From: Eubacteriales bacterium
GTDB lineage: Bacteria > Bacillota > Clostridia > Lachnospirales > Lachnospiraceae
DNA length: 64,000 bases
Reading direction: 5' to 3'
NCBI GenBank assembly: GCA_030526005.1
Contig: JAUNDP010000003.1
Coordinates: 62,001 to 126,000, forward strand
Shown: in pieces, positions 18,191-26,652 of the stretch
How the letters are laid out: every line of letters starts with the position of its first letter
Numbering within the stretch: position 1 is the first letter of the stretch
The notes under the pieces: generated by a model
The model's database searches: none
The model's input: the letters and a program-made list of their open reading frames with translations, nothing else
What the model was told of the DNA's origin: nothing
Position numbers and translations under genes: made by a program

Positions 18191-20338
18191 TCACCATTCC
18201 TCTCTCCTGCTGTTCTTTTCCAGATATTCTGCCAGTTTTGTATTTCTTCCTGTCGTTGTCTCATTTCCAATCGCATAAAAAACAGCTCTTTTTTCGCCAA
18301 TCAAGACTAAGATTTTTTTCGCCCTTGTCACACCTGTATAGAGGAGATTTCTCTGCAGCATGACAAAATGGCTCATGGTAAACGGCATCACGACAATCGG
18401 ATATTCGCTTCCCTGTGATTTATGAATCGTGACTGCATATGCCAGCGTCAATTCATCCAGTTCACTGATATCGTAGGTCACATCTCTACCGTCGTAGCAG
18501 ACAGCCAGCTCCCGCTCTTCCATATCTACTCTCGAAATCGTCCCGATGTCCCCGTTAAATACTTCTTTATCATAATTGTTTCGGATCTGCATCACTTTGT
18601 CCCCCAGGCGGTACTGCGTTCCGCCTCTTCTCAGAGACAGGCTGCACGGATTCATCGCCTCCTGCAGCAGCTGATTCAGATTTGCGGCGCCGCAGATTCC
18701 CCTCTGCATCGGAGTCAGAACCTGTATATCCCGAAACGCATCCACATGGTAATAGTCTGGAAGATTTTTTGTACAGTAGCGCACAAGGGTATCGACCACT
18801 TCCTCATTTGTCTCCTTTTGTGCAAAGAAAAAGTCGGAATCTCTTCCTCCCCGCATATCAATCGCTTCTCCCCGATTGATTCTGTGCGCATTCATAATAA
18901 TCCGGCTCCCCTGCGCCTGACGAAAAATTCTGATCAGACGAATCACCGGCACAATCCCGGAAGCAATCACATCCTTTAATACATTCCCCGGTCCCACACT
19001 TGGAAGCTGATCTGTGTCTCCTACCAGAATCAGAGACATCTGCGGCGGCACTGCCTTTAAAAGATTGTACATCAGCATAATATCCACCATCGAGCACTCG
19101 TCCAGAATCAGAACATCTCCCTCCAGCGGATGTTCCTCATTTTTCTGATATCCGTCCGGCATTTTATATTCCAGCAGACGATGAATCGTCTTCGCTTCCA
19201 TTCCAGTTGTCTCTGCCATTCTTTTTGCCGCCCTGCCAGTCGGCGCAGCCAGCAGAATCTGGTATCCCATCCTCTGAAGCGCCGAAATAATTCCCATCGT
19301 CGTCGTCGTTTTTCCTGTTCCCGGTCCCCCTGTCAGCACCATTACTTTAGAAGTGACTGCTGTTCGGATTGCTTCCTCCTGTATTTCATCATAAGCGATC
19401 GCGCCATTTTGAATTACGCTCTTTACTGTTTTTTCTGCATCCGCCTTTGTCTCCCGCTTTGTCTCAAGCAGTTTCAAAAGCCGTTTGGCACATCCTGTCT
19501 CTGAGTAATAAAAAGGCGGCAGATAAATTGCCTCCTCATATCGAATGACGTCCCCGGCGCGCATCATCTCATCCAGTGTGATTTCCAGTTCCGGGATGTC
19601 TGTCTCCAACAGTTCTTTCGCTTTTTGAATCAGCTGATCTCTGACTGCAAAGCAGTGCCCATTCTCAGCGAGTTTATTGAGCGCATACAAAATTCCGCTC
19701 CGCAGACGGATAAAACGATCTTTCTCAAATCCCATTTTTTCAGCAATTCTGTCGGCTGTCTTAAATCCGATTCCCCAGATATCATCTGCAAGGCGATATG
19801 GATTTTCCTGCACAATCTGAATGCTTTTGTTTCCGTACGTTTTAAAAATCCTTGTGGCATGGGAAGTGCTCACTTCATGGCTCTGCAAAAAAAGCATAAT
19901 ATTTTTGATCTCTTTTTGTTCCTGCCAGCTCTTTTTAATCCGTTCCACACGAACTTTTCCGATGCCCTCCACACCGATCAGAGCATCTGGATTCTCCTCG
20001 ATGATGTCCAGCGTATCTTTCCCAAATTTTGATACGATTCTCTTTGCGAACTTTGGCCCCACTCCTTTTATCAGTCCGGACCCCAGATACTTTTCGATTC
20101 CATAGACGGTGGCTGGAAGAGTTTCCTCAACCTTTTCTGCCGAAAACTGCCTCCCATATTTGGAATCCATCTTCCACATTCCTTCCAGAGACAGCACCGA
20201 TCCCACATGAGTTTCTGGCATAGTCCCAACGACAGTCACAAGATCCTTATAATTTTTTGCGGCACACTTTAACACAGTATATCCGTTTTCTGTATTCTGG
20301 TAGGTAATTCGCTCCACTACACATCGCAGATACTCCAT
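18191..20338 (-). CDS. recD2: RecD2-type ATP-dependent DNA helicase
   Basis: A 715-residue 5'-3' helicase. Order: N-terminal OB-like domain (residues 1-75), tandem helix-hairpin-helix region near 85-180 (GLIKGVGPKFAKRIV, IGVEGIGKVRVERI), Walker A GGPGTGKTTTTMG near 338, Walker B LDECSMVD near 412, motif III GDTDQLPSVGPG near 440, and a C-terminal SH3/motif VI part (AVTIHKSQGSEYP, NLLYTGVTRAKK). Length and N-terminal extension match RecD2, which works without RecBC, in repair and fork stability. The gene stands alone: the next upstream gene ends at 20557 and its own stop lies at 18191. A small minus-strand frame at 18073-18300 overlaps its end and is a shadow. Confidence 0.93.
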   Translation of the reverse strand: MEYLRCVVERITYQNTENGYTVLKCAAKNYKDLVTVVGTMPETHVGSVLSLEGMWKMDSKYGRQFSAEKVEETLPATVYGIEKYLGSGLIKGVGPKFAKRIVSKFGKDTLDIIEENPDALIGVEGIGKVRVERIKKSWQEQKEIKNIMLFLQSHEVSTSHATRIFKTYGNKSIQIVQENPYRLADDIWGIGFKTADRIAEKMGFEKDRFIRLRSGILYALNKLAENGHCFAVRDQLIQKAKELLETDIPELEITLDEMMRAGDVIRYEEAIYLPPFYYSETGCAKRLLKLLETKRETKADAEKTVKSVIQNGAIAYDEIQEEAIRTAVTSKVMVLTGGPGTGKTTTTMGIISALQRMGYQILLAAPTGRAAKRMAETTGMEAKTIHRLLEYKMPDGYQKNEEHPLEGDVLILDECSMVDIMLMYNLLKAVPPQMSLILVGDTDQLPSVGPGNVLKDVIASGIVPVIRLIRIFRQAQGSRIIMNAHRINRGEAIDMRGGRDSDFFFAQKETNEEVVDTLVRYCTKNLPDYYHVDAFRDIQVLTPMQRGICGAANLNQLLQEAMNPCSLSLRRGGTQYRLGDKVMQIRNNYDKEVFNGDIGTISRVDMEERELAVCYDGRDVTYDISELDELTLAYAVTIHKSQGSEYPIVVMPFTMSHFVMLQRNLLYTGVTRAKKILVLIGEKRAVFYAIGNETTTGRNTKLAEYLEKNSRREEW

Positions 20339-20446
20339 CGTTCTTCCCCTTTCATCAGATATCTCAGCAGCCTTTTTGGAAAATAAAAAATATGATTTAG
20401 TATATCACAAACTGATGCAAACTCCAATCCCAAACTGTCCTTGAGC

Positions 20447-20496
20447 TTCCACAGTTCTGTCTATAAAACTCCCCATCTGCCTTACTGATGAAACAA
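20447..20496 (+). repeat. Direct repeat copy A flanking the Opp-like operon
   Basis: The segment around TTCCACAGTTCTGTC, ending in an exact 22-bp match at 20475-20496 (ATCTGCCTTACTG, then ATGAAACAA), recurs at 26440-26489 in the same orientation on the other side of the operon. The first half is diverged with one indel. Confidence 0.7.
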
Positions 20497-20556
20497 GCTT
20501 TTCTAACTCATTTGACCTCAGACACTCCCTGAGCAGATACTCAGGCACTGAACTTT

Positions 20557-21339
20557 TCACCCTCCATGTTCCTTCTCCATACATTCTTTTATTTTCCAAA
20601 ACTTTTCCAGATCAAGTGAGGCCGCAAACAGCATCTTTGTAAAATCATGTTTGGGACATTCGCACACTTGCTCTTTTTTTCCATGTTCTATAAATTTCCC
20701 TTTATTCATAATATACAACTGTGTGCAGAGAATCTGCGCAAATTCTATATCATGTGTTACCAGAACCACTGCCAGATTTTCCTGTTCAGAAATATTCAAA
20801 ATCTCTTCTCCGATGCTCTTTTTTACCTCATAATCAAGCATCGAAGTCGGTTCATCCAGAATTAAAATGTCCGGGTTCCTAATCAGCGCTCTGGCCAGAC
20901 TGACTCTCTGACGCTCACCGCCACTTAACTGATGCGGATAACGTTCCATAAAAATTTCCGGGTCCAATTTCACCTGCTGCAAAACAGATCTTACTTTTTC
21001 TTCTATCTGCTGTCTGCTTAATTTCTTGTTTTCATAAACAAGCGGTTCTGCTACAATCTTTTTCACAGAAAACCTCGGACACAGAGAGCTGTATGGGTCC
21101 TGTGCGACAAATCCTATTTTTCCGTTACAAATAATTCTTCCGGTATCTGCTTTCAGCAATCCCAATATCATTTTTAATAATGTCGTCTTTCCACATCCGC
21201 TGGCTCCTATAATTCCTATTCTCTCCGCTTTCTTTACCGAAATAGAAATATGATCCACTGCCTGAATAAAATCTTTTTTTCCATCTTTTGTGACAAAAAA
21301 GCGTTTAGAAATAGATTCTACTCTCAAAATTTCACTCAT
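20557..21339 (-). CDS. Opp/Nik-type ABC transporter ATPase (OppF/NikE-like)
   Basis: A 260-residue ATPase: Walker A GIIGASGCGKTT near residue 38, Q-loop AQDPYSS, signature LSGGERQRVSLARAL, Walker B ILILDEPTSMLD, H-loop VLVTHD. As in OppF/NikE it is the second ATPase of the heterodimer. Its start overlaps the preceding ATPase gene by 4 nt. It is the last gene of the operon PIG-L protein, binding protein, two permeases and two ATPases. It lacks the long C-terminal oligopeptide-binding extension of classical OppF, as nickel- and metallophore-type members do. The substrate is not directly readable. Shared promoter architecture with a FecBCD-type operon (see findings) favours a metal or metal-chelate role. 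Confidence 0.85.
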   Translation of the reverse strand: MSEILRVESISKRFFVTKDGKKDFIQAVDHISISVKKAERIGIIGASGCGKTTLLKMILGLLKADTGRIICNGKIGFVAQDPYSSLCPRFSVKKIVAEPLVYENKKLSRQQIEEKVRSVLQQVKLDPEIFMERYPHQLSGGERQRVSLARALIRNPDILILDEPTSMLDYEVKKSIGEEILNISEQENLAVVLVTHDIEFAQILCTQLYIMNKGKFIEHGKKEQVCECPKHDFTKMLFAASLDLEKFWKIKECMEKEHGG

Positions 21340-22013
21340 AAATGAATCCTCCTGTCACAAAAAGCATTAGCAATTCTGGTATCATGGCTAACCACCAGCA
21401 TCGACATTTTCTTTTCTCTTCGGATTTTTTTCAGTGTCCACAAAATATCCGCTTCCACTAAAACATCCAGTCCCGTTGTAGCCTCATCTAAAATCAAAAG
21501 TTCCGGGTCCAAAATCAGCGCTAATGCGATTGCTGCCCGCTGGCGCATACCGCCGCTTAGTTCATGCGGATATTGCTCCAGAACGTTTTCTTTTAACTGT
21601 ACAATCTCCAGTTTTTCCCGAATCAGATTCTCTTTTTCTTTGCCAGTTAAATTTTTTCTCTTCAAGTTTAAAAGTTCCATATACGTTTTTTTCATCTTAT
21701 AAACCGGATTAAAGGCGCTCATAGATGACTGCGGAACAAGAGCGATCTTCTCCCAACGCGCCGCTTCCATTGCTGCCATATCATTTAAAATATCTTTTCC
21801 TTCATATAAAATTTTCCCTTCTGAAAATCCGCCAATTCTGGAAAGCTTGCCCATAATTGCCCATATAACCGTACTTTTTCCACATCCGCTGGACCCATGC
21901 AAACACAAAGTTTCACCTTTTAATATCTGAAAATATAGATTTGAGACAATCGGCGGCTTACTGTCGTCATACCCCAGCGTAAGCTTTTGTATATCAAGCA
22001 CTACTTTATCCAT
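21336..22013 (-). CDS. Opp/Nik-type ABC transporter ATPase (OppD/NikD-like, short)
   Basis: A 225-residue ATPase: Walker A LHGSSGCGKST near residue 37, Q-loop LVPQSSMSAFNPV, signature LSGGMRQRAAIALAL, Walker B LLILDEATTGLD, H-loop VVSHD. The NPV sequence after the Q-loop is typical of the OppD/NikD branch. The protein ends at FCDRRIHL, soon after the H-loop, so it is shorter than typical OppD and has no peptide-transporter C-terminal motif. It pairs with the downstream ATPase (4-nt overlap) and follows the permease gene with an 8-nt overlap, indicating translational coupling. Confidence 0.85.
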   Translation of the reverse strand: MDKVVLDIQKLTLGYDDSKPPIVSNLYFQILKGETLCLHGSSGCGKSTVIWAIMGKLSRIGGFSEGKILYEGKDILNDMAAMEAARWEKIALVPQSSMSAFNPVYKMKKTYMELLNLKRKNLTGKEKENLIREKLEIVQLKENVLEQYPHELSGGMRQRAAIALALILDPELLILDEATTGLDVLVEADILWTLKKIRREKKMSMLVVSHDTRIANAFCDRRIHL

Positions 22014-22830
22014 TTTTCTCCTCCAACCGCTGATTTGCGGTTCCTTCTATTCCATAAGCAATCATCATAAGACCAAATACAAGCAAAATGATCATAATTC
22101 CCGGCGGTAAAATCCACCATATCCAGGCATCTGTCAAAAATGCATTTTTAGCTTGTGCATAATATAAAATCGTCCCCCAACTCTTATTCACTGCAGAGCC
22201 AAGTCCCAAAAAGCTTAGAGAAGATTCTGATAAAATTGCTGATTTAAAACGCATGATCACATTATAAATCATCAGCGGTAAAATTTCTGGCAATACATGA
22301 TGTATAAGTAAATACCGGTTTCCAGCTCCCATCCCCTGAATTGATGTAATATATTCGCTGCTTTTAATTTTCATTGTCTGCGAACGGAAAACTCTTGCCA
22401 TTCCCGGCCATGAGGTAATTCCAAGCACAAAAGCTGTTGTAAACAAATTTCCTTTCATAAATGCAGAAAGTACAATAACCAGCGGAAAATATGGGATTGT
22501 AATCACAAACGTCGTAATCTTCATTAAAATATCATCCACAACGCCCCCAAACCATCCGGATACAATTCCCACAACAGATCCAATTAGCCAGGATAACGCT
22601 GCTGCAAGAAACCCAATCAAAAGAGAATAGCGGGTTCCATATACAATCTCGCTGAAAATATCCTGTCCGATATCATTTGTTCCCAAAAAATGTTCTTTAC
22701 AGGGTTTCATAAATGAGCTTCCCACAATTTCTGACGGGGAATATGAGGTAATCCACGGCGCAGCTGTTGCCAAAATTAAAAAAAAGCCGACAATACCGAT
22801 TCCAATAAAAAAATATCTCTTATTTTTCAA
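22006..22830 (-). CDS. Opp/Nik-type ABC permease, second subunit (OppC/NikC-like)
   Basis: A 274-residue membrane protein with an N-terminal helix (FFIGIGIVGFFLILATAAPWI), the extracellular HFLGTNDIGQDIFSEIVYGTR motif of OppC/NikC near residues 46-66, and four or five further helices with the EAA-type loop GMGAGNRYLLIHHVLPE near 166-182 that contacts the ATPase. It forms the pore with the preceding permease (11-nt overlap). The motif is close to that of dipeptide and nickel permeases, so the substrate is not settled by sequence. It is translated in one operon with the two ATPases downstream. Confidence 0.88.
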   Translation of the reverse strand: MKNKRYFFIGIGIVGFFLILATAAPWITSYSPSEIVGSSFMKPCKEHFLGTNDIGQDIFSEIVYGTRYSLLIGFLAAALSWLIGSVVGIVSGWFGGVVDDILMKITTFVITIPYFPLVIVLSAFMKGNLFTTAFVLGITSWPGMARVFRSQTMKIKSSEYITSIQGMGAGNRYLLIHHVLPEILPLMIYNVIMRFKSAILSESSLSFLGLGSAVNKSWGTILYYAQAKNAFLTDAWIWWILPPGIMIILLVFGLMMIAYGIEGTANQRLEEKNG

Positions 22831-23788
22831 GTACGCTCACCATCCTTGGATCAATTTTTGCATAAAGCGCATCCGTCAGACAAGAAGCGAGGATGACCAT
22901 TATGGAAGTCAATAAAAAACCATACTGCATCAACGGATAATCTCTTGCTAATACTGCATTATAAAGAAGATTGCCGATACCCGGATAAGAAAACAGACTT
23001 TCAATTACGACTGCACCACTAAGCACATATCCGACTTCCAACATAAAAACAGTAAATACTGGAATCATAGCATTTCGCATAATATAAAAAAGGCGGATTC
23101 TTTTCTTCGGAATTCCTCGCATTTCTGCCAGAATTACATAATCTTGATGAATGGTCTCCAGCACACTGACTCTGGAAGTCGTAAAAAATCCCATTAAAGA
23201 TACGAGCGTCATCGTAATTGTCGGCATTACCAGATGCTGCAGAATATCCAACAGTTTTGCCGCACCTGTATATTTTTTCACAACAGAATATGCCCCATAG
23301 ATTGGAAACCATCCAAGTTTCACGCCAAAAAATGAAATTAACACCATTCCAATCCAAAACGAAGGCAGAGATCCCAAAGCCGCCATCAATCCCACAATCT
23401 TAATATCCTTTTTCTTTTTTCGCAGCATTGCTGACAGTGTACCAAGAAATGTTCCAAGCAAGGTTGATAGAATCAGATTTGTTCCACAAAGTAAAAGTGT
23501 CCATGGAATTGCCGAAAAAATCAAATCTTTGATCGGCTGTTTCTTAGAGTAAGAGATCCCCCAATCTAATGTAAAAATATTTTTAATATACATTATAAAC
23601 TGTTCCCCAAGGGAATCATTCAGATGGTATGCTTCCAAAATTCGTTCTCTTTCTTCCGGAAGCATTTCTCCTACATTTTCTCCGATAATCTGAGCAACCG
23701 GAGATCCGGGCAGCCATCTCGGCAAAAAGAAGTTCAGGATAATCACTGCCGCTATTAAAATCAGATAATATGATATTTTATGTTTCAA
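22820..23788 (-). CDS. Opp/Nik-type ABC permease, first subunit (OppB/NikB-like)
   Basis: A 322-residue permease: first helix YLILIAAVIILNFFLP, then the OppB/NikB-type LPGSPVAQIIGENVG and a periplasmic-side loop LNDSLGEQFIMYIKNIFTLDWG. Membrane helices and the cytoplasmic loop MRGIPKKRIRLFYIMRNAM near residues 224-242 follow, ending with SYPGIGNLLYNAVLARDYPL. The start appears to be TTG at 23788, preceded by GAGGGAAAAGAA, since no ATG lies near the expected N-terminus. A terminator-like hairpin separates it from the binding-protein gene (23800-23827), which would lower permease expression relative to the binding protein. Confidence 0.87.
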   Translation of the reverse strand: MKHKISYYLILIAAVIILNFFLPRWLPGSPVAQIIGENVGEMLPEERERILEAYHLNDSLGEQFIMYIKNIFTLDWGISYSKKQPIKDLIFSAIPWTLLLCGTNLILSTLLGTFLGTLSAMLRKKKKDIKIVGLMAALGSLPSFWIGMVLISFFGVKLGWFPIYGAYSVVKKYTGAAKLLDILQHLVMPTITMTLVSLMGFFTTSRVSVLETIHQDYVILAEMRGIPKKRIRLFYIMRNAMIPVFTVFMLEVGYVLSGAVVIESLFSYPGIGNLLYNAVLARDYPLMQYGFLLTSIMVILASCLTDALYAKIDPRMVSVLEK

Positions 23789-23799
23789 TTCTTTTCCCT

Positions 23800-23827
23800 C
23801 AAAAAGGCTGCTCCCTCAGAAGCAGCC
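23800..23827 (-). terminator. Attenuator-like hairpin between binding-protein and permease genes
   Basis: GGGCTGCT pairs with AGCAGCC around TCTGAGGG, then TTTTT, just before the permease ribosome site. It is likely to stop part of the transcripts and leave more binding protein than permease, a common arrangement in ABC operons. Confidence 0.65.
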
Positions 23828-23866
23828 CACTTAATCTTTCTTTTTTTATGTAATTCGATAAACTTA

Positions 23867-25471
23867 TCATGGCAGGAAGGAAAATACGTTGAATGCATAA
23901 GTACCTTTTGCTTCTTTCCATCCATCGTACTGCTCCTTATTTACCGCGCTTATTGTATCTGTAAAGAACAGTGTCATAAACGGCGCTTCAGATGCTGCCA
24001 GCGTCTGCATCTCATGTGACAGCTCTGCTCTTTTATCTACATCTTCACTTGCCAGATATTCTGCTGCAAGTGCGTCAAACTCTTCATTCTTATATCCGCT
24101 AAGGTTATCTCCACCTGCAACAAAGTCACTGTAACATGCCGCTACAATCGCCCCTGCTTTCTGGATTACCGGTGCAGACCATCCCCACATTGCCATATCA
24201 TAATCACGACCTTTGGAAACATCAAATTCAGGCCATACCTTATCATCCACAGAGCCAGATTCCATAGAGGTGACAGTCACTTTTACTCCTATTTTGCCAA
24301 GCTGTTGTGCAATTAATTCTGCTGTTCTTGTTCTTGTAGTATTGCCAGACTGAACCAGAAGTTCTAAGTCCATTTCTTCTCCATCTTTTCCGAGGCGCAT
24401 CCCATTTTCATCTTTTTCTGTATATCCAAGTGCATCCAGCATTTCACTTGCTTTTTCAGGATCATATACATAATCAAGCCCCTCTGTATATTCTGCCAGC
24501 CCTTCTTTTACATATCCTGCACTTCCTTTATCTGCTTTTCCAAGACAAACCTGTTCAATAATTTCATCCAGGTTAATTGCCTGTGTCAGCGCTACACGAA
24601 AATCAGCCTCGTCAAACGGCGCTCTTTCACAATTAAACAGCAGCAGAGTGGAAACATATCCTTCTGTAGAAATCAGCTCTATATTTTCTGCTGCCTCATA
24701 TGTTTCAATCAGCTCAGGTGAAATACTGCCAGTGTACGCCGCAATCTCGCCGGAAATCAAAGACTGCTGCATTACAGAATTATCGGAGATGATCGGAAGC
24801 TGCAGGGTTTTTACAGTCGGTTCGCCTTTAAAATAGTCTTCAAAAGCTTCCAGTGTATAATACTGATCTGCCGCATAATCTGTCATTTTATAAGCGCCGC
24901 TGCCCATGCTCGGTACAGCTGCCGCATCTTCCACGCCTTCATAAACATGTTTTGCAATAATTCGCATATCTGCAAGACCAGAGCGGATAAAATCCGGATT
25001 AGGATCCGTCAGATGAAATGTAATCTTATTTCCGTCTATATCTATAGATTCTACACCAGATGCGATCGTGATCCAACGACCCACGTCCTGTGTCAGCACA
25101 TATTCAAATGTAAATTTAACATCTTCTGCTGTTAAAGGTTCTCCATCGTGCCATTTCAGACCATCCAAAAGTGTTACTGTATAAGTTTTATAATCGTCGC
25201 TTACCTCATATTCATCCTCTACCATCCACGGAACTGCTTCGTTATTCTCATCAATAGTAAAAAGACTGTCATAAATAAATCTCATGACATCAAATCCAGG
25301 TGTTCCATTAATATAAGTGAACGGAGTAATCGTACTCTGATCTTTTGACATACCAATCGACAGAGTTTCTACGGATGTTTCTTCTGCTAGTACCTGTATC
25401 GGATAAACTGCGGATGTCAAAACCATCCCTGCCATCATCAGCGCTGTAAACGCTTTGTTTCTTGTTTTCAT
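23867..25471 (-). CDS. Extracellular substrate-binding protein (SBP_bac_5 family), no lipobox
   Basis: A 534-residue family-5 (peptide/nickel-type) solute-binding protein. A signal peptide of about 29 residues ends at ...QVLA before EETSVETLS. Mature landmarks fit the family: FDVMRFIYDSLFT, KTYTVTLLDGLKWHDGEPLTAEDVKFTF at residues ~95-122, and YDPEKASEMLDALGY near 320. There is no cysteine at or near the cleavage site, so unlike most Gram-positive binding proteins it should not be lipid-anchored. It could be released, held by charge, or tethered through a partner. AAGGAGGAG precedes the ATG. It follows the PIG-L-like gene by 42 nt and precedes the permeases across an attenuator-like hairpin. 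Ligand unknown: peptide, nickel or metal chelate are the usual options for the family. Confidence 0.87.
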   Translation of the reverse strand: MKTRNKAFTALMMAGMVLTSAVYPIQVLAEETSVETLSIGMSKDQSTITPFTYINGTPGFDVMRFIYDSLFTIDENNEAVPWMVEDEYEVSDDYKTYTVTLLDGLKWHDGEPLTAEDVKFTFEYVLTQDVGRWITIASGVESIDIDGNKITFHLTDPNPDFIRSGLADMRIIAKHVYEGVEDAAAVPSMGSGAYKMTDYAADQYYTLEAFEDYFKGEPTVKTLQLPIISDNSVMQQSLISGEIAAYTGSISPELIETYEAAENIELISTEGYVSTLLLFNCERAPFDEADFRVALTQAINLDEIIEQVCLGKADKGSAGYVKEGLAEYTEGLDYVYDPEKASEMLDALGYTEKDENGMRLGKDGEEMDLELLVQSGNTTRTRTAELIAQQLGKIGVKVTVTSMESGSVDDKVWPEFDVSKGRDYDMAMWGWSAPVIQKAGAIVAACYSDFVAGGDNLSGYKNEEFDALAAEYLASEDVDKRAELSHEMQTLAASEAPFMTLFFTDTISAVNKEQYDGWKEAKGTYAFNVFSFLP

Positions 25472-25513
25472 TTTTTCTCCTCCTTAAGGTTATTCATACA
25501 ATTTCAGATATCT

Positions 25514-26263
25514 TTAAATCAACTGCTCAAAAACAAACATTCCGTCTTTTCTGTAATTTTCAGAAAGCAGTACATGGTTATGCCCAGTTGAGCCAAAATA
25601 CAAATGATACGCCTGATCCATCAGACGTTTCATAGCCCGCCCACGTTCCAAACGCGTTTCCATCTTTGAAAATCCAGGGATCAGTTGTGTATATTGTTTT
25701 TCCTCTTCTGTTCCTTCTGCTAACTCTGCAATAAATTCCAGCTGTGTTTCCAGCACATCCATTGCTTCGCATTTTTTCTCCCATGCTGAAGCAATATCCA
25801 CCAGACAATTAGGATGTTCCGGCGTCATATAATAAACGCTGAAATGGCGATGTGGTTTTAAATCTGGCATCTGATCCAAGCCAAAATCACGTCCAGCCAG
25901 CGCCATTGCCTCCAGAATTAGCGTCATTGCCGGTCTTCTTCCTGGATCCAGATCGCTGATACAGTGCTCCGGATCCTGTGTAATAATCACATCCGGTCGA
26001 AAACTGCGGATTACACGAACCAACTGCATCTTTTCTTCCAGTGATGCAGAAATCGTACCTGTATCCATTCCCAAATACTCAATGCTGCATCCAAGAATAG
26101 CAGCTGATTTTTCCAGCCCTTCCCTCATCTTCGAGCCTGCAAACAAAATACTCGCATGTGATACGCCGCCTGCCATTACATTTTTATGCAAAGCGCCGCC
26201 GCATTCTACCATTTCCATTCCATATACGCCCAAAAGCAACATTCTTTTTCCTGCTATGCTCAT
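25514..26263 (-). CDS. PIG-L (LmbE) family protein lacking the zinc ligands
   Basis: A 249-residue protein with the PIG-L deacetylase fold signature: a Rossmann-like start MLLLGVYGMEMVECGGALHK, VIRSFRPDVIITQDPEH near residue 90, RRPAMTLILEAMALAGR near 115, and VYYMTPEHPN near 150. In active enzymes the N-terminal motif reads H-P-D-D-E before the conserved C-G-G. Here that stretch is VYGM, with no His or Asp. The later H-P-D-H-R motif is DPGRR, so its His is also gone. All usual zinc ligands are therefore absent although the frame is intact, indicating a pseudoenzyme with a binding or regulatory role. It is the first gene of the Opp-like operon, directly behind a promoter with the conserved C-rich element. 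Sugar-amine or metallophore relation is inference only. Confidence 0.75.
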   Translation of the reverse strand: MSIAGKRMLLLGVYGMEMVECGGALHKNVMAGGVSHASILFAGSKMREGLEKSAAILGCSIEYLGMDTGTISASLEEKMQLVRVIRSFRPDVIITQDPEHCISDLDPGRRPAMTLILEAMALAGRDFGLDQMPDLKPHRHFSVYYMTPEHPNCLVDIASAWEKKCEAMDVLETQLEFIAELAEGTEEEKQYTQLIPGFSKMETRLERGRAMKRLMDQAYHLYFGSTGHNHVLLSENYRKDGMFVFEQLI

Positions 26264-26328
26264 CTTCCGCTCCTTCCCCGACTCCCTCTAACCCTTTTAA
26301 AATATCTGACAGGAATCATATAATTGCT

Positions 26329-26374
26329 ATACTACTTCATCCAAATAAGCTTCACAAGCCCCCCTTGGGGATAT
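26329..26374 (-). promoter_or_regulatory. Promoter with conserved C-rich element, PIG-L/Opp operon
   Basis: On the minus strand -35 TTGTGA (26352-26357), 17-nt spacer and -10 TAGTAT (26329-26334). Overlapping and directly upstream of the -35 lies a 22-bp block, 26353-26374 (plus strand CACAAGCC then CCCCTTGGGGATAT), also found with two changes at 39325-39346 in the same position relative to another operon promoter. Likely a regulator-binding site. Confidence 0.7.
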
Positions 26375-26439
26375 TTCTTTCAATTTTTCTCATCCCTGTT
26401 GCACCATTCAAATCTATCCCTCTGAGATTTTTGCTTTCG

Positions 26440-26489
26440 TTTCCGCAGTTTTGTCCTAGAACTTCTTATCTGCCTTACTGATGAAACAA
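26440..26489 (+). repeat. Direct repeat copy B flanking the Opp-like operon
   Basis: The partner of 20447-20496: TTCCGCAGTTTTGTC followed, after a diverged stretch, by the exact 22-bp match at 26468-26489. It lies upstream of the operon promoter, so the pair brackets the whole 6-gene operon. Confidence 0.7.
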
Positions 26490-26507
26490 CACTTCCAAAA
26501 GATGCGC

Positions 26508-26598
26508 AAAAAAATATAAGGAATCTCAATCCTTTTTGATATAAAGTAAAGTCGCTGCAACGATACTCCAATAAGCAAAAAGAGAAAGGATTCCTTAT
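26508..26598 (-). terminator. Long-stem terminator of the glycine cleavage operon
   Basis: ATAAGGAATC with CTTTTTG pairs with the inverted copies near 26577-26598 across a long loop, and the minus strand ends in a run of T. It lies 55 nt beyond the lpdA stop. The remainder of 26264-26652 holds the Opp promoter and the direct-repeat copy. Confidence 0.65.
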
Positions 26599-26652
26599 GC
26601 TGCTTTTAAATATATATAAATCGATCTTCTATTGTCTGCTGGCAGTTTTTTA

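Noticed and set aside
18073..18300. 75-codon minus-strand frame overlapping recD2
   Set aside because: It overlaps the recD2 3' end in another frame and has no homology-like pattern or ribosome site.
20405..20599. 64-codon minus-strand frame after the OppF-like gene
   Set aside because: It starts inside the ATPase gene and covers direct-repeat copy A. It appears to be coding by chance.
26380..26571. 63-codon minus-strand frame over direct-repeat copy B
   Set aside because: It shares only the repeat sequence with the 20405-20599 frame, and the rest is dissimilar. The shared peptide VSSVRQ comes from the DNA repeat, not from a protein family.
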